Source of the DNA: JBALVT01 sp045110675
Lineage (GTDB): Bacteria; Pseudomonadota; Gammaproteobacteria; Pseudomonadales; Halieaceae
Length of the DNA: 64,000 nt
Direction of reading: 5' to 3'
Assembly (NCBI GenBank): GCA_045110675.1
Contig: JBGCGJ010000015.1
Location: forward strand, 82,488-146,487
The position numbers and the translations under genes are program-made. Shown in pieces: positions 46,943 to 55,956 of this stretch; the stretch's first letter is position 1, and every line of letters starts with the position of its first letter. The notes below the pieces were generated by a model. That model had not been told where the DNA came from and ran no database searches. It worked only from the letters and a program-made list of their open reading frames with translations.

Positions 46943-46968
46943 CTCTGTCGCCGCCTTCGGCGACGGAG
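46943..46968. terminator. Hairpin between convergent sulfatase and cupin genes
   Basis: CTCTGTCGCCG and CGGCGACGGAG around a CCTT tetraloop: eleven pairs with one wobble. It lies between the sulfatase stop (46929) and the cupin stop (46983). There is no long T tract, so it may act as a weak bidirectional terminator or protect 3' ends. Confidence 0.55.
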
Positions 46969-46982
46969 ATATGGTTAGTGCT

Positions 46983-47516
46983 TCACTCACCCATTACAAT
47001 CACTTTGTCAGCGCTTTTTCCTTCCAGTTCACACAGTGCACGGTAAACTTTCAGTATCGTTTTGGCGTCTACCACGCTGGTCACGTCTCCCGCCTCATCA
47101 ATATTTACGTTGCTGCCAAAGATGGCGAACCACACGACCGCATCTTCCGGGGCATCTGCGGCGACAGTGATAGTGTGTACAGAGTGTGCAGGCTCATAAA
47201 GATACGACCCCGCCTTATTAATTTTGTCCGGATACTCTTTGTAAAACCACTCTCCAGACTGTGTGACGGCGAAGACGGGCCCGGTATGATAATGAGTATC
47301 GACAACATCGGTTCCAGGTTTGAACCGGTTGCGCACAATCCACATATTTTGATTGAGATCGACTTGCAATAATTGCAATGTAGATCCATCGGGTAGATTG
47401 ACTTGGGGAAGATCTTCATCGTGAATTAAAATTGCTTCACGCGCATCATCCCGGGAGATAACCGGGCCATCCTGCATCGCCATGAGTAATTCCAAAGCAC
47501 TGTTGGGGTCGGACAT
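46983..47516 (-). CDS. Cupin protein of the 2,4'-dihydroxyacetophenone dioxygenase type
   Basis: 177 residues. A cupin with metal ligands in THYHTGPVFAVTQSGEWFYKEY (~73-95: His-x-His and Glu) and AHSVHT (~110). The overall pattern resembles acetylacetone-cleaving or dihydroxyacetophenone dioxygenase family members, non-haem iron C-C cleaving enzymes. The exact substrate is unclear. Its position beside catabolic genes fits a ring- or diketone-cleaving role, by inference. Confidence 0.7.
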   Translation of the reverse strand: MSDPNSALELLMAMQDGPVISRDDAREAILIHDEDLPQVNLPDGSTLQLLQVDLNQNMWIVRNRFKPGTDVVDTHYHTGPVFAVTQSGEWFYKEYPDKINKAGSYLYEPAHSVHTITVAADAPEDAVVWFAIFGSNVNIDEAGDVTSVVDAKTILKVYRALCELEGKSADKVIVMGE

Positions 47517-47715
47517 GATCTTCTGCCTGTGGTGTGTTGCCGGAGAGTCAGTGTATCCAAATCGGTATACAACTCAAGCTATGCGCCCGTTGCCGACAAG
47601 GTCCTATACTAAATGGTACAGACGCCTGAACCGCGATGGGAAATGCCTATTATTCTGCTTGGGGGGGAGTGAGGGCTCAGGTAACGTGTAGTGATTATCT
47701 TTGCGGAGTGATTGG

Positions 47716-48522
47716 ATGAGTACCATTGTGTTTGAGAAGCGGGGGCATGAAGCCTGGATCACACTCAATAGGCCCGAAGCGAAAAACATGCTCAATGGCG
47801 AAATGTTCGTCGAGCTTGCCGATGCCTGGGATGAAGTTCGCGACGATAATAATGTTCGCGTCGCGGTGCTTACCGCCGCGGGGGAAGATGATTTCTGTTG
47901 TGGTGGTGATTTGTCGGAGGTGATTCCGCTTTGGACTGGTGCACGACAGCCTCAGAACCCAATGGAAGAGCGCCTGGTCGCCGATCCCATGATCCCGGAT
48001 AGGATCATGCTTAAGGGCGAGCCTCTGTATAAACCCGTGATTGCTGCGATCAATGGTCGAGCGCTCGGAGGTGGCACTGAACTTCTGCAGGCTACGGACA
48101 TTCGCTTGGCCGCGTCAAATGCGCAATTTTCTCTACCGGAGCCAAAAGTGGGTGTTGTTCCAGGAGCCGGTTCAATGGTAAGGCTGGCGCGGCAATTACC
48201 CTGGGCTCATGCGATGAAGATATTGCTCGGAGGTGAGCCTGTCAGTGCCGAGGAGGCACTGTCGATGGGGTTGATCTCTGAGGTGTTAGCAGCGTCGGAA
48301 CTGCAGGAGCGAGCATCGTACTATGCGGACAATATCTGTCGCCAGTCGCCGCTGGCGTTAGCGGCTATTAAGCGCACAGCCCTGGACACACATACTTTGC
48401 CCTGGGCCGATGCCTTTGCATTTGAAATGGAACAGGCGGGCAAAGTTATGATGAGCCGAGATGCTCGAGAGGGCCCAAGAGCGTTTAAAGAAAAGCGTAC
48501 ACCTCAATTTAAGGGAGAGTAA
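47716..48522 (+). CDS. Enoyl-CoA hydratase/isomerase (crotonase family)
   Basis: 268 residues from ATG 47716; TTG 47701 in frame is less likely. WITLNRPEAKNMLN (~14), FCCGGDLSEV (~60), and GRALGGGTELLQATDIRLA (~114) form the oxyanion hole and CoA site; SLPEPKVGVVPGAGSMVRLAR (~138-158) follows, with the usual catalytic position occupied by Glu in PEPKVGV. Probably acts in fatty-acid-like or aromatic acyl-CoA degradation. Divergent from the cupin gene; the 199-bp spacer shows no clear promoter. Confidence 0.88.
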   Translation: MSTIVFEKRGHEAWITLNRPEAKNMLNGEMFVELADAWDEVRDDNNVRVAVLTAAGEDDFCCGGDLSEVIPLWTGARQPQNPMEERLVADPMIPDRIMLKGEPLYKPVIAAINGRALGGGTELLQATDIRLAASNAQFSLPEPKVGVVPGAGSMVRLARQLPWAHAMKILLGGEPVSAEEALSMGLISEVLAASELQERASYYADNICRQSPLALAAIKRTALDTHTLPWADAFAFEMEQAGKVMMSRDAREGPRAFKEKRTPQFKGE

Positions 48523-48573
48523 ACTGGTGCATAAGCTCAGCCGAAGGTTGTGTGTCTGGATACGGATCTAGTT

Positions 48574-48978
48574 ATGAAAATTGTTAAACTCAGTGCATCG
48601 GTGTCGGTATCCGAGCAGATTACACCGGGTGATGTCCCTGTCATTGCCGCCGCCGGATTTAAGGTGATTATCAATAATCGTCCCGACGGCGAAGTCGCTG
48701 ACCAACCTACCAGCGATGAAGTAGCTGCGGCGGCGCGGTCTGCAGGTCTTGCCTATTTCCATATTCCCATTACGGCTGCTGATTATCCTGGGCAGGAGCT
48801 GGAGCTGATGGCATCGCTACTCGATAATCCTGAAGAACCGGTATTGGCTTTCTGCCGAACGGGAACGCGTTCGACGAATTTGTGGCTTACTACCAGAGCG
48901 AGTGATGCGAGGGATGAAGCAGTGATGCATGCTCGCTCACTCGGTTACGATTTGGCCATGTCCTCGCAAAAAAATTAG
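48574..48978 (+). CDS. DUF442/TIGR01244-type phosphatase-like protein
   Basis: 134 residues from ATG 48574. The Cx5R phosphatase-like loop is FCRTGTRSTNLW (~90), after the conserved GFKVIINNRPDGE (~29) and DQPTSDEV segments. Homologues are tyrosine-phosphatase-fold proteins often fused to or near sulfide and glutathione-persulfide enzymes. Function unproven. Possibly in one transcript with the crotonase gene, 51 bp upstream. Confidence 0.75.
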   Translation: MKIVKLSASVSVSEQITPGDVPVIAAAGFKVIINNRPDGEVADQPTSDEVAAAARSAGLAYFHIPITAADYPGQELELMASLLDNPEEPVLAFCRTGTRSTNLWLTTRASDARDEAVMHARSLGYDLAMSSQKN

Positions 48979-48985
48979 AGAGAAT

Positions 48986-49714
48986 TTAGAACGCTGACTG
49001 GCCGCCTTCCGGCGGTTGACGGTGTTCCGACATCGCTCGAATTGAGTAAACATGTACTAGATAGAATATTAGGGCCATCAGAGCAAGTGCTTCAGCGCTG
49101 GATTCAAATACCTCCTCAAAAACTTGCCCTGTGAGGTTGTGAAATATCGGCACCTGATCAATCACCTGTGAAATTCCCAGTACTCCGCCCCACACGAAAG
49201 TCGCCATTGACCAGGGAAGTAATTGCCTCAAAGCCACAATAAAGTGATCTTTTTCGCGCATCACGTAGCGATACATAACCACCAGTAGCAGTATGACAAT
49301 TGTCGCCGTTAGTAACTTGGTCGACAGTGGAATCATATCGTGCAGATAGAAGCGTTTAATCTGACTGACTTTCGCATGATCAGAGACTTTATAATGGTAA
49401 TCTGCTTCTCTGAGTGTGTAGAAAAGAAGTATATAACTGAGCATCAGGAATGATTTTCTGCGGCTGGCGTCGAGCGTGGCGTAAAATATGGCGATGACAA
49501 ATGCCAACCCTATGCAGGTCTGGCCGACCATTTGCACGGGGCCACTATCCTCAATAAGTTGTTTTAGCTCGGTTGCATCCTGTACTGACAGCAGCCAGGT
49601 TACACTGACAACCATTGCAGCGACTACCAAGCCGATTAGTACTAGCGCTACCCTCCGGCTTGGGTGGCTGGTGCGCGAAACATCGAGTGAAAATCTGCTC
49701 AGCAATTCCTGCAT
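48986..49714 (-). CDS. Six-helix membrane protein, unknown
   Basis: About 242 residues if the ATG at 49714 is used; GTG 49768 and ATG 49738 are in-frame alternatives. About six hydrophobic segments are visible (for example VALVLIGLVVAAMVVSVTW and TATIVILLLVVMYRYV), with a soluble loop containing EADYHYKVSDHAKVSQIKRF. No family recognised. Its stop lies only 7 bp after the convergent DUF442 gene. Confidence 0.6.
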   Translation of the reverse strand: MQELLSRFSLDVSRTSHPSRRVALVLIGLVVAAMVVSVTWLLSVQDATELKQLIEDSGPVQMVGQTCIGLAFVIAIFYATLDASRRKSFLMLSYILLFYTLREADYHYKVSDHAKVSQIKRFYLHDMIPLSTKLLTATIVILLLVVMYRYVMREKDHFIVALRQLLPWSMATFVWGGVLGISQVIDQVPIFHNLTGQVFEEVFESSAEALALMALIFYLVHVYSIRAMSEHRQPPEGGQSAF

Positions 49715-49847
49715 CCGTAGAAAATTATCACAGAGCATAGAGAATATTCCATAAAAAAAGCACCCCACAGCGGACTTTTTTCATTCATCCTTCTTCAATT
49801 GCTGGCAATGAATTTGCTGCGTGGCTGAGCTATGATGGGGGCCAATT

Positions 49848-50597
49848 ATGAGAGTTGATACCATGGCAGATAAAGGCGAAACCAGCGCAGTCGAACCGCG
49901 TCCAGCAAGTACTGTAGTACTCCTTCGAGACAGCCCCGGGGGGCTGGAAACTCTGTTACTGAAACGAAATAAGGCTCTGCTGTTTGCCGGCGGACTCTGG
50001 GTTTTTCCTGGAGGTGCTATCGATGCCGAGGATTTGGCGGAAGCGGGGCAGGATATACAGCTGGCTTCGAGAATTGCCGCCGCACGCGAGGCGATGGAGG
50101 AATCCGGGCTGGAGCCAGATCTCGAAAAAATGGTTCAGTTGAGTCACTGGACTACGCCTGTAGTAGAACCCAAGCGCTTTTATACCTGGATCTATGCAGC
50201 TCCCGTAGCCGCGGATGGGGAGGTCGTTATTGATGGCGGAGAAATTCACGACTCCAGATGGATCGGAGTGAGAGATGCGATCGGTGCACACGAGTCTGGT
50301 GAGTTGGGCATGTTGCCGCCGACCTATATCACCTTGTGCGACTTGGCTCGCTACGAAAACCTCGAGCAAATGTCTGCAGGAGAGCGCGACAGAATCCCGG
50401 ATGAAGTATTCCCCGTGTTTGGTGAAGCGGCCGGCGCTATGGTGGTGATGTTTCGAGGAGATGCGGGCTATGAACAAGGTGATGGGTCAGTATCGGGTGC
50501 TCACCACCGCGCTATTTTTGACGGCAATAAATGGGAGTACGTTCACGACGGGGTCGATCATGAGTTCCCGTCCTTTGTAAAGTCTGGCGTGGCTTAA
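49848..50597 (+). CDS. Nudix hydrolase of the NUDT19-like type
   Basis: 249 residues; ATG 49848 follows a GGGGG stretch, ATG 49863 is the alternative. WVFPGGAIDAEDL (~49) and the later AREAMEESGL (~79) give a Nudix box interrupted by about a dozen extra residues between the Gly-Glu part and the REUXEEXGU part. Such insertions are typical of the CoA-hydrolysing NUDT19/RP2p group. Cytosolic. It precedes the cytochrome b561 gene by 13 bp and is probably co-transcribed. Confidence 0.85.
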   Translation: MRVDTMADKGETSAVEPRPASTVVLLRDSPGGLETLLLKRNKALLFAGGLWVFPGGAIDAEDLAEAGQDIQLASRIAAAREAMEESGLEPDLEKMVQLSHWTTPVVEPKRFYTWIYAAPVAADGEVVIDGGEIHDSRWIGVRDAIGAHESGELGMLPPTYITLCDLARYENLEQMSAGERDRIPDEVFPVFGEAAGAMVVMFRGDAGYEQGDGSVSGAHHRAIFDGNKWEYVHDGVDHEFPSFVKSGVA

Positions 50598-50610
50598 GAG
50601 GAGGTCTTGC

Positions 50611-51267
50611 GTGGCAGCCAAACACCCTGTTTGGGATATACCCACTCGGTTATTTCACTGGCTCATTGCTGTGGGGGTAGGGCTGTCCTGGTGGAGCGGC
50701 GAACAGGGTGAGTTCACTTACCATTCTTGGCTGGGGTACGCGCTTTTGGTACTTGTTAGCTGGCGTATCATCTGGGGTTTTGTAGGTAGCCAGCACTCCA
50801 GATTCACGGATTTTCTGCATGGCCCAAAGACGGTTTGGGCGTACCTCCGCGGTGCTCCCTATTCCAGTCCGGGACACAGTCCCGCGGGTGGTTGGTCCGT
50901 TGCCGTCTTATTGTTACTGCTACTCGTCCAGTCTTTCAGTGGCCTGTTTAACAGCGACGACATAATGTTTGATGGCCCATTTTATTTTGCAGCCTCCGGA
51001 GACTTCCGTGATTTTATGGGCGTTGTCCATGAGTATGCGTTTTATCTGTTGCAGGGGTTTATTGCACTGCATCTATTGGCGGTAGCCTATTACCAGTGGA
51101 TTCGGAAGATTCCTATCGTACAGGCTATGATTTGGGGGAGAACGCAGGATCGCAGTGGTAGCAATGCACCGACGCCCCTGTGGTGGGCGCTGACAATAAT
51201 CCTGGTTTTCGCAGTCTTACTTTGGTGGGCAATTAGTCAGGCACCTAAACCGCAGCTTATGTGGTAG
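50611..51267 (+). CDS. Cytochrome b561-type membrane protein
   Basis: 218 residues from a GTG start with the ribosome-binding site AAGAGGAGG. Four or five membrane helices; His ligand candidates lie in FHWLIAVGVG (~13), YHSWLGYALLVL (~37), VHEYAFYLLQGFIALHLLAV (~147). It resembles b-type cytochromes of hydrogenases and dihaem c reductases. A cytochrome c gene lies convergently downstream; joint electron transfer is inference. Confidence 0.85.
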   Translation: MAAKHPVWDIPTRLFHWLIAVGVGLSWWSGEQGEFTYHSWLGYALLVLVSWRIIWGFVGSQHSRFTDFLHGPKTVWAYLRGAPYSSPGHSPAGGWSVAVLLLLLLVQSFSGLFNSDDIMFDGPFYFAASGDFRDFMGVVHEYAFYLLQGFIALHLLAVAYYQWIRKIPIVQAMIWGRTQDRSGSNAPTPLWWALTIILVFAVLLWWAISQAPKPQLMW

Positions 51268-51274
51268 CTCGGTT

Positions 51275-51344
51275 TAGGTGACTCTGAATAGGTGACTCTG
51301 AACAGGTGACTCTGTTTAGATGATCCTGTTCAGGTTACTGAGCG
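51275..51344. repeat. Five imperfect 14-bp tandem repeats
   Basis: Units begin at 51275, 51289, 51303, 51317 and 51331 with the pattern YAGGTGACTCTGWW; the first two are identical, and the later three degenerate stepwise. They fill the gap between the convergent cytochrome b561 and cytochrome c genes. A 9-bp inverted repeat (CTGAACAGG at 51298, CCTGTTCAG at 51325) overlaps them and could form a hairpin. Confidence 0.85.
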
Positions 51345-51352
51345 AAGGCCAC

Positions 51353-51832
51353 TTAGTTTAGATAGTTTTCAGCCTTGTAATCGTCGTGGCAGGCCTTGCA
51401 ACTTCCACCAGTGGCCTTGAATTTTTCCATGATGGCCTTTTTGTCGCCGCTTGCCGCAGCGGTTTGTAATTCCGAGGCAGCAGTTTTCAAATCGTTTATT
51501 TTAGATTCGAAGTCTTCTTTGTTCTCCCAAATTTCCGGTTTTGCTCTGGTCTTCCCCGACTCTGACCCTTCTGGAAATCCCCGGGAGAGGTTCAGTGTGG
51601 TCACCGTAGCAAGGTCATTGGCGTAGTTTTCAAAGGCTGTCTGATCCCAGGCAATTTCTCCTTTGACCATTGCCACCATGGGACCGAAATTTGCAGCCAC
51701 CAAAGCGAAGTATGACTGGCGATAGGACTGAGGTATTTCCTTGTCATCAAAGTGGGATATAGCCGCTGGTGAAAGCAGCAATACACTCAGGGTGGAAATG
51801 GCGGTAACGATTCTCAAATTTTTCTTGTTCAT
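51353..51832 (-). CDS. Periplasmic class II cytochrome c (c556/c'-like)
   Basis: 159 residues starting at MNKKNLRIV; a longer open frame to 52039 has no signal-peptide logic. The signal peptide ends near SPAAISH. A single haem motif CKACH lies near the C-terminus (~148), with a four-helix-bundle type body, as in c'/c556 proteins. Convergent with the b561 gene. Confidence 0.88.
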   Translation of the reverse strand: MNKKNLRIVTAISTLSVLLLSPAAISHFDDKEIPQSYRQSYFALVAANFGPMVAMVKGEIAWDQTAFENYANDLATVTTLNLSRGFPEGSESGKTRAKPEIWENKEDFESKINDLKTAASELQTAAASGDKKAIMEKFKATGGSCKACHDDYKAENYLN

Positions 51833-52055
51833 TGTTTGTCCTTTTTTGCGTTTGGGATAGGAGGCTCGCAGCGTCGTCAGAGCATGGTATCCATAGCGGG
51901 GGGCAGGTAGCAAGTGGCTTAAAGATTCATGTTCAGTCGTGTTCCGACTCAGATCGACCAATTTCTTAAACCTATTCACCATAAGCCCCGATGCAGCTAA
52001 GGTTTTGCGCGCTCCATGAGCTACCATTGCGGCATTCAATATATGAGGCTTTGAA

Positions 52056-53765
52056 ATGACAACACAGCAGTGGGATTACAGTTACGACGTCGTAGTTGTC
52101 GGTTCCGGGAACGGTGGACAGACTGCAGCGTTGTGCAGTTACGAAATGGGAACCAAAGATGTGCTGGTGATCGAGAAGTCTCACCTTTATGGCGGCACGA
52201 GTTCGATTTCCGGAGGTGGGGTTTGGATTCCGGGAAACCGCTATGCGAAGGAGGCCGGTGCCGAAGACTCGTTCGACAAGGCCAAACAGTACCTGCGGCA
52301 GCTCATTACCGAAGAGGAGGTGCCTGAGTATCAGCTGGATGCCTATCTGGAGAACGGACCCAAAATGGTCGATTTCCTGCACGAGAGAACAAAGGTCCGC
52401 TATGTGACCCTCGAGCACTACCCCGACTACTACACCAACCTGGAAGGTTCCATGGTTGGACATCGATCTATGGAGCCAGAGACCATCGATGCAAGTGAAT
52501 TGGGTGAGGAGTGGCGAAGACTGCGTCGCACGCACCCTATGATGCATCTCGGCGGTGTGATCGGGTTTACTCAGGTCGAAGCCGGATTACTGATAGGCCA
52601 AATGCCCGGTTGGTGGAAAACCGCAGTGAAGATGGTGGCCAAGTACCTGGTGGATATTCCCTGGCGGCTTAAAGACCGCTTTGATCGTCGCCTGGCCACG
52701 GGTTGCGCTGGAATTGCACGATTGCGCTTGTCGATGATGGATCGTGATATTCCCCTGTGGCTCAATACCGCCATGACCAAAGTTGTCGATGAGGATGGCA
52801 AGGTGGTTGGTGTTGAAGTGATCCGCAACGGCAAGCCATTGAGAATACAGGCGAGAAAAGCGGTTGTTCTTGCAGCGGGCGGGTTTGAACACAATCAGGA
52901 AATGCGCGAGCAGTATCTCCCCAAGCCCACAAATCACTCCTGGAGTGCGGGGACTAAGGACAATACCGGTGATGCAATACGTGAAGGTATCCGCCTGGGT
53001 GCGAAGATGCATCGACTCGATGAAGCCTGGTGGTGCAATACCATCTCGGTTCCAGGTGAAGATATTCCGCGACTCAGTATCATGGAAAAGTCTTATCCTG
53101 GTTCTGTGGTCGTAAACCCAGCCGGCAAGCGATTCAGCAATGAGTCACAGAATTACATGGCTTTTCAGCTGGAGACCTTTGAGGTCCATACAGAAGAAAA
53201 TCCCTGCAATCCCAGCTGGCAAATTTTCGACGCTAACTTTCGTGCCCGCTACTTTGTCGGGCCCCTTTACAACAGTAAGTTTCGGCCCGACTGGGCGGTA
53301 CCTGCGCGCTATGAGCAAGAGGGATTTTTCGCCAAGGCGTCTACTATTCGAGAGCTTGCACAGAAAATCGATGTCGATGCTGATGGCCTCGAAGACACGA
53401 TTGCCAAGATGAATCAGTATGCGGCAAGTGGCGAAGACCTGGACTTTCAGCGTGGGGATTCTGCCTACGATAAATACTATGGAGACCCAAGATCGCAACC
53501 GAATCCCTGTTTGGGTCCTGTGGATACAGCTCCCTACTACGCTATGCGCGTCGATCCTGGAGACTTTGGTACACAAGGTGGCATGGTGATTAATGCCAAT
53601 GCACAGGTGATGAGTGAGGATGGATCAATTATCGAGGGCTTATACGCGACCGGTAACTGCAGCGCGCCCACGTTGCCATGCTACCCCGGCCCTGGATCTA
53701 CCCTTGGGCCTTCGATGACGTTCGCCTATCAAGCGGCGAAAGCCATTACGGGTTACCGGGACTAG
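52056..53765 (+). CDS. FAD-dependent oxidoreductase of the 3-ketosteroid dehydrogenase / fumarate reductase type
   Basis: 569 residues. The dinucleotide motif VVVVGSGNGGQTAALCSYEMG is at ~12-32, SSISGGGVWIPGN near 50, VVLAAGGFEHN (~270) and the C-terminal YATGNCSAPTLPCYPGPGSTLGP (~530) complete the FAD site. It resembles KstD-like dehydrogenases of steroid and aliphatic-ring catabolism. The substrate is not defined by sequence. It is divergent from the cytochrome c gene. Confidence 0.85.
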   Translation: MTTQQWDYSYDVVVVGSGNGGQTAALCSYEMGTKDVLVIEKSHLYGGTSSISGGGVWIPGNRYAKEAGAEDSFDKAKQYLRQLITEEEVPEYQLDAYLENGPKMVDFLHERTKVRYVTLEHYPDYYTNLEGSMVGHRSMEPETIDASELGEEWRRLRRTHPMMHLGGVIGFTQVEAGLLIGQMPGWWKTAVKMVAKYLVDIPWRLKDRFDRRLATGCAGIARLRLSMMDRDIPLWLNTAMTKVVDEDGKVVGVEVIRNGKPLRIQARKAVVLAAGGFEHNQEMREQYLPKPTNHSWSAGTKDNTGDAIREGIRLGAKMHRLDEAWWCNTISVPGEDIPRLSIMEKSYPGSVVVNPAGKRFSNESQNYMAFQLETFEVHTEENPCNPSWQIFDANFRARYFVGPLYNSKFRPDWAVPARYEQEGFFAKASTIRELAQKIDVDADGLEDTIAKMNQYAASGEDLDFQRGDSAYDKYYGDPRSQPNPCLGPVDTAPYYAMRVDPGDFGTQGGMVINANAQVMSEDGSIIEGLYATGNCSAPTLPCYPGPGSTLGPSMTFAYQAAKAITGYRD

Positions 53766-53814
53766 AGGCTGACATGGTTCGACTTCGAGGACAATCTCGA
53801 CTACATTGTTGCCT

Positions 53815-54504
53815 ATGACAGAATCTGATTCAGCAGTTTCAAGTAAAGGTTTCAGCGGTACACAGGTAGCGCTGTTCATGCTCCTTGCAGTTTTGCTCAC
53901 GGCAGCCCTGAGCTTCTGGGTGTTCCGCACCTACATCCAGCCGTCAGACTTCAAACCCGTGGAGTTATCGACCAAGGAGCAGTTAGCCCTGGATGAAAAG
54001 CTTCAGCAACTGGGGGTCAATCCCAGAGACTTGTTGCCCGATGCCAAACGAGAGGATAAGTTTGACCAACAGGGTAGGCTGGTACCTGAAAAATACGCAG
54101 AAACCCCTGAGAATCGTGAAATTCGCATGAGCGAGCGCGAACTAAACGCCATGCTGGCGAGCAACCCGGATCTCGCGAAGCGGTTTGCCGTTGATTTGTC
54201 CGACAACCTGGCGAGTGCAAAACTTTTGATTCATGTGGATCCCGACATGCCTGTTATGGGCGGTAAAACCCTAAGAGTTAATACGGGAGTCGAATTGGGT
54301 TTCCAAAACGGACTTCCGATCGTGAAGTTACGCGGAGTTAGCATTATGGGTGTTCCGGTGCCCAACGCCTGGTTGGGTAATCTCAAGAATGTAGATCTGG
54401 TTGAACAATTTGGTACTGATCCCGGTTTTTGGAAAAGCTTTTCCGCAGGTGTTGAGTTAATCGAGCTCGAAGAGGGTCAGTTACATATCAAGCTTAAGGA
54501 ATAG
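53815..54504 (+). CDS. Membrane-anchored protein of unknown function
   Basis: 229 residues from ATG 53815 (alternative start 53806). One N-terminal helix (VALFMLLAVLLTAALSFWVF, ~20-39) and a periplasmic body: ALDEKLQQLGV, MSERELNAMLASNPDLAKRF and LLIHVDPDMPVMGGKTL. The beta-rich C-terminal half resembles lipid-binding-like folds in similar single-pass proteins, but I do not recognise a named family. It follows the flavoprotein by 50 bp. Confidence 0.65.
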   Translation: MTESDSAVSSKGFSGTQVALFMLLAVLLTAALSFWVFRTYIQPSDFKPVELSTKEQLALDEKLQQLGVNPRDLLPDAKREDKFDQQGRLVPEKYAETPENREIRMSERELNAMLASNPDLAKRFAVDLSDNLASAKLLIHVDPDMPVMGGKTLRVNTGVELGFQNGLPIVKLRGVSIMGVPVPNAWLGNLKNVDLVEQFGTDPGFWKSFSAGVELIELEEGQLHIKLKE

Positions 54505-54547
54505 GGCGCATAAGCCCGTGATGTATTTCCCACAATCCTGGTAATCC

Positions 54548-54559
54548 CTAGATATCTAG
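54548..54559. repeat. 12-nt perfect palindrome
   Basis: CTAGATATCTAG in the spacer between the hypothetical membrane protein and the leucine-rich-repeat gene. It could be a protein-binding site; too short for a stable hairpin with a loop. Confidence 0.35.
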
Positions 54560-54631
54560 AGGTTTTGGTTCTTTATTTTTAGCCACTATGTTAAATAGAT
54601 TAGTAGCTGAATATTGAAATGGGGCCGGCGC

Positions 54632-55378
54632 GTGAACTTCCTGAATGATTTGTTGGACCGATTACCTTTTTCGAAGGGTTTTTTAGTCGTCGTCGCTGTT
54701 ATTGTTTTATTTTTTTTGAGTATCGAAGATCCGCAGGTTAAACACGATCAGGCGATTGCGGAATTCGAAAATTCCATAGAAATTCGCAAGCAAAAAGTGA
54801 CTGAGTCGATTGCGACGCTCCCCATAGCAGACACTGGACTACTCAACTGTGTCACCAATGCAGCGGCGGACAGGGCAAGTATCCCACCCACCAGCTCTGG
54901 GGGTATCGATGATGTCAGAGAGTTGGAATTACTCTATTGTCCAGGAAGTAAGATTAAGTCGCTCGACGGTATAGGCGAACTGTCGGCTTTGCGATTTGTC
55001 GATTTGAGTAAAAACAATATTAAGTCTCTAGCGGCCCTGACGAATTTAAAACAATTGAAAAATATTCGCCTTGCGGACAACCCCCTGGGAAGCGTTCGAG
55101 CGTTAAAATCCATGCCCGCTCTTAAGGAGGTTTCGCTACCCAATATGCCTGACGTAGCATGCACGGACATCCGCGCTGCGGTGAAAAGTCTCAAGAGTAA
55201 TTATAAAACCATTAAGTGTTATGGTCAGCGGGAAAATCGAGTAGTGACCTTGAATAGTGGTAGCTCCGTTAGTAAGAAAAAGAGTAAAAAATCTTCGGGT
55301 TCTTCTACTGAACTCACTGCGTCTGAACAGCGCGAGCTGTTTGAATACGAGCGCGAACAGCGCTATAGAAATAAGTAG
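54632..55378 (+). CDS. Membrane-anchored leucine-rich repeat protein
   Basis: About 248 residues from GTG 54632; TTG 54614 is an in-frame alternative. An N-terminal helix (FLVVVAVIVLFFLSI) anchors a periplasmic domain with roughly four SDS22-like repeats of ~22 residues (LRFVDLSKNNIKSLAAL, LKNIRLADNPLGSVRAL, LKEVSLPNMP). Flanking Cys residues (LLNCV, LLYCPG, ACTDI, IKCYG) may form caps. The tail is basic and charged (SKKKSKKSSG, then Glu/Arg-rich). Its stop overlaps the start of the prepilin gene. Confidence 0.75.
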   Translation: MNFLNDLLDRLPFSKGFLVVVAVIVLFFLSIEDPQVKHDQAIAEFENSIEIRKQKVTESIATLPIADTGLLNCVTNAAADRASIPPTSSGGIDDVRELELLYCPGSKIKSLDGIGELSALRFVDLSKNNIKSLAALTNLKQLKNIRLADNPLGSVRALKSMPALKEVSLPNMPDVACTDIRAAVKSLKSNYKTIKCYGQRENRVVTLNSGSSVSKKKSKKSSGSSTELTASEQRELFEYEREQRYRNK

Positions 55379-55908
55379 TGCCGAATGGTGATGACGTGTT
55401 TGACGACAGGGCTATGGCGATGGGCGTGAACAAGCGCTCAATCGAAGGTTTTACACTGATCGAACTGGTGATTGTTCTGGCTATCATGGCCATTATTCTC
55501 GTTGCCAGTATTCCCTCCAGCGGGGGGAAGATAGATCAGGTTGGTATTAACGAAGCCTTAAACCTAGTTAAGGTTTACCAGCCCCAGATAGAAAGCTACT
55601 ACAATATGACGGGTGAGTTTCCAGCCGATAACGAAGTGCTGGGTATGCCTGCGCCACAGAGCGTCATAGGAAATTATCTGACTGCGGTTCATCTGGAAGA
55701 TGGTGCACTGCACTTGGAGTTGGGGAACAAGATTAGACCTAAACTAAAAGGCAAGATCGTTAGTATTAGACCGGTTTTTGTTCCCGATACACCCAACGCG
55801 CCGATATCGTGGATCTGCGGCAATGACAGCGTGCCTGATAAAATGGTTGCCGCGGGCGACAACCGCACTAATGTAGAACCTCTCAGCTTGCCCAGCTCCT
55901 GCAAATAG
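55378..55908 (+). CDS. Type IV prepilin-like protein
   Basis: 176 residues from GTG 55378, which overlaps the preceding stop (TAGTG); ATG 55414 gives a shorter leader and is equally plausible. The prepilin cleavage site is EG-FTLIELVIVLAIMAI, with Glu5 present, followed by a hydrophobic helix and a soluble head. Two Cys (WICGNDS, PSSCK) near the C-terminus could form the usual D-region disulfide. It needs a PilD-type peptidase encoded elsewhere. Confidence 0.85.
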   Translation: MPNGDDVFDDRAMAMGVNKRSIEGFTLIELVIVLAIMAIILVASIPSSGGKIDQVGINEALNLVKVYQPQIESYYNMTGEFPADNEVLGMPAPQSVIGNYLTAVHLEDGALHLELGNKIRPKLKGKIVSIRPVFVPDTPNAPISWICGNDSVPDKMVAAGDNRTNVEPLSLPSSCK

Positions 55909-55956
55909 AGGCGGAGTCGGCTTAGTGAGATACAACAAGTATCGCAAGCTGTTATG

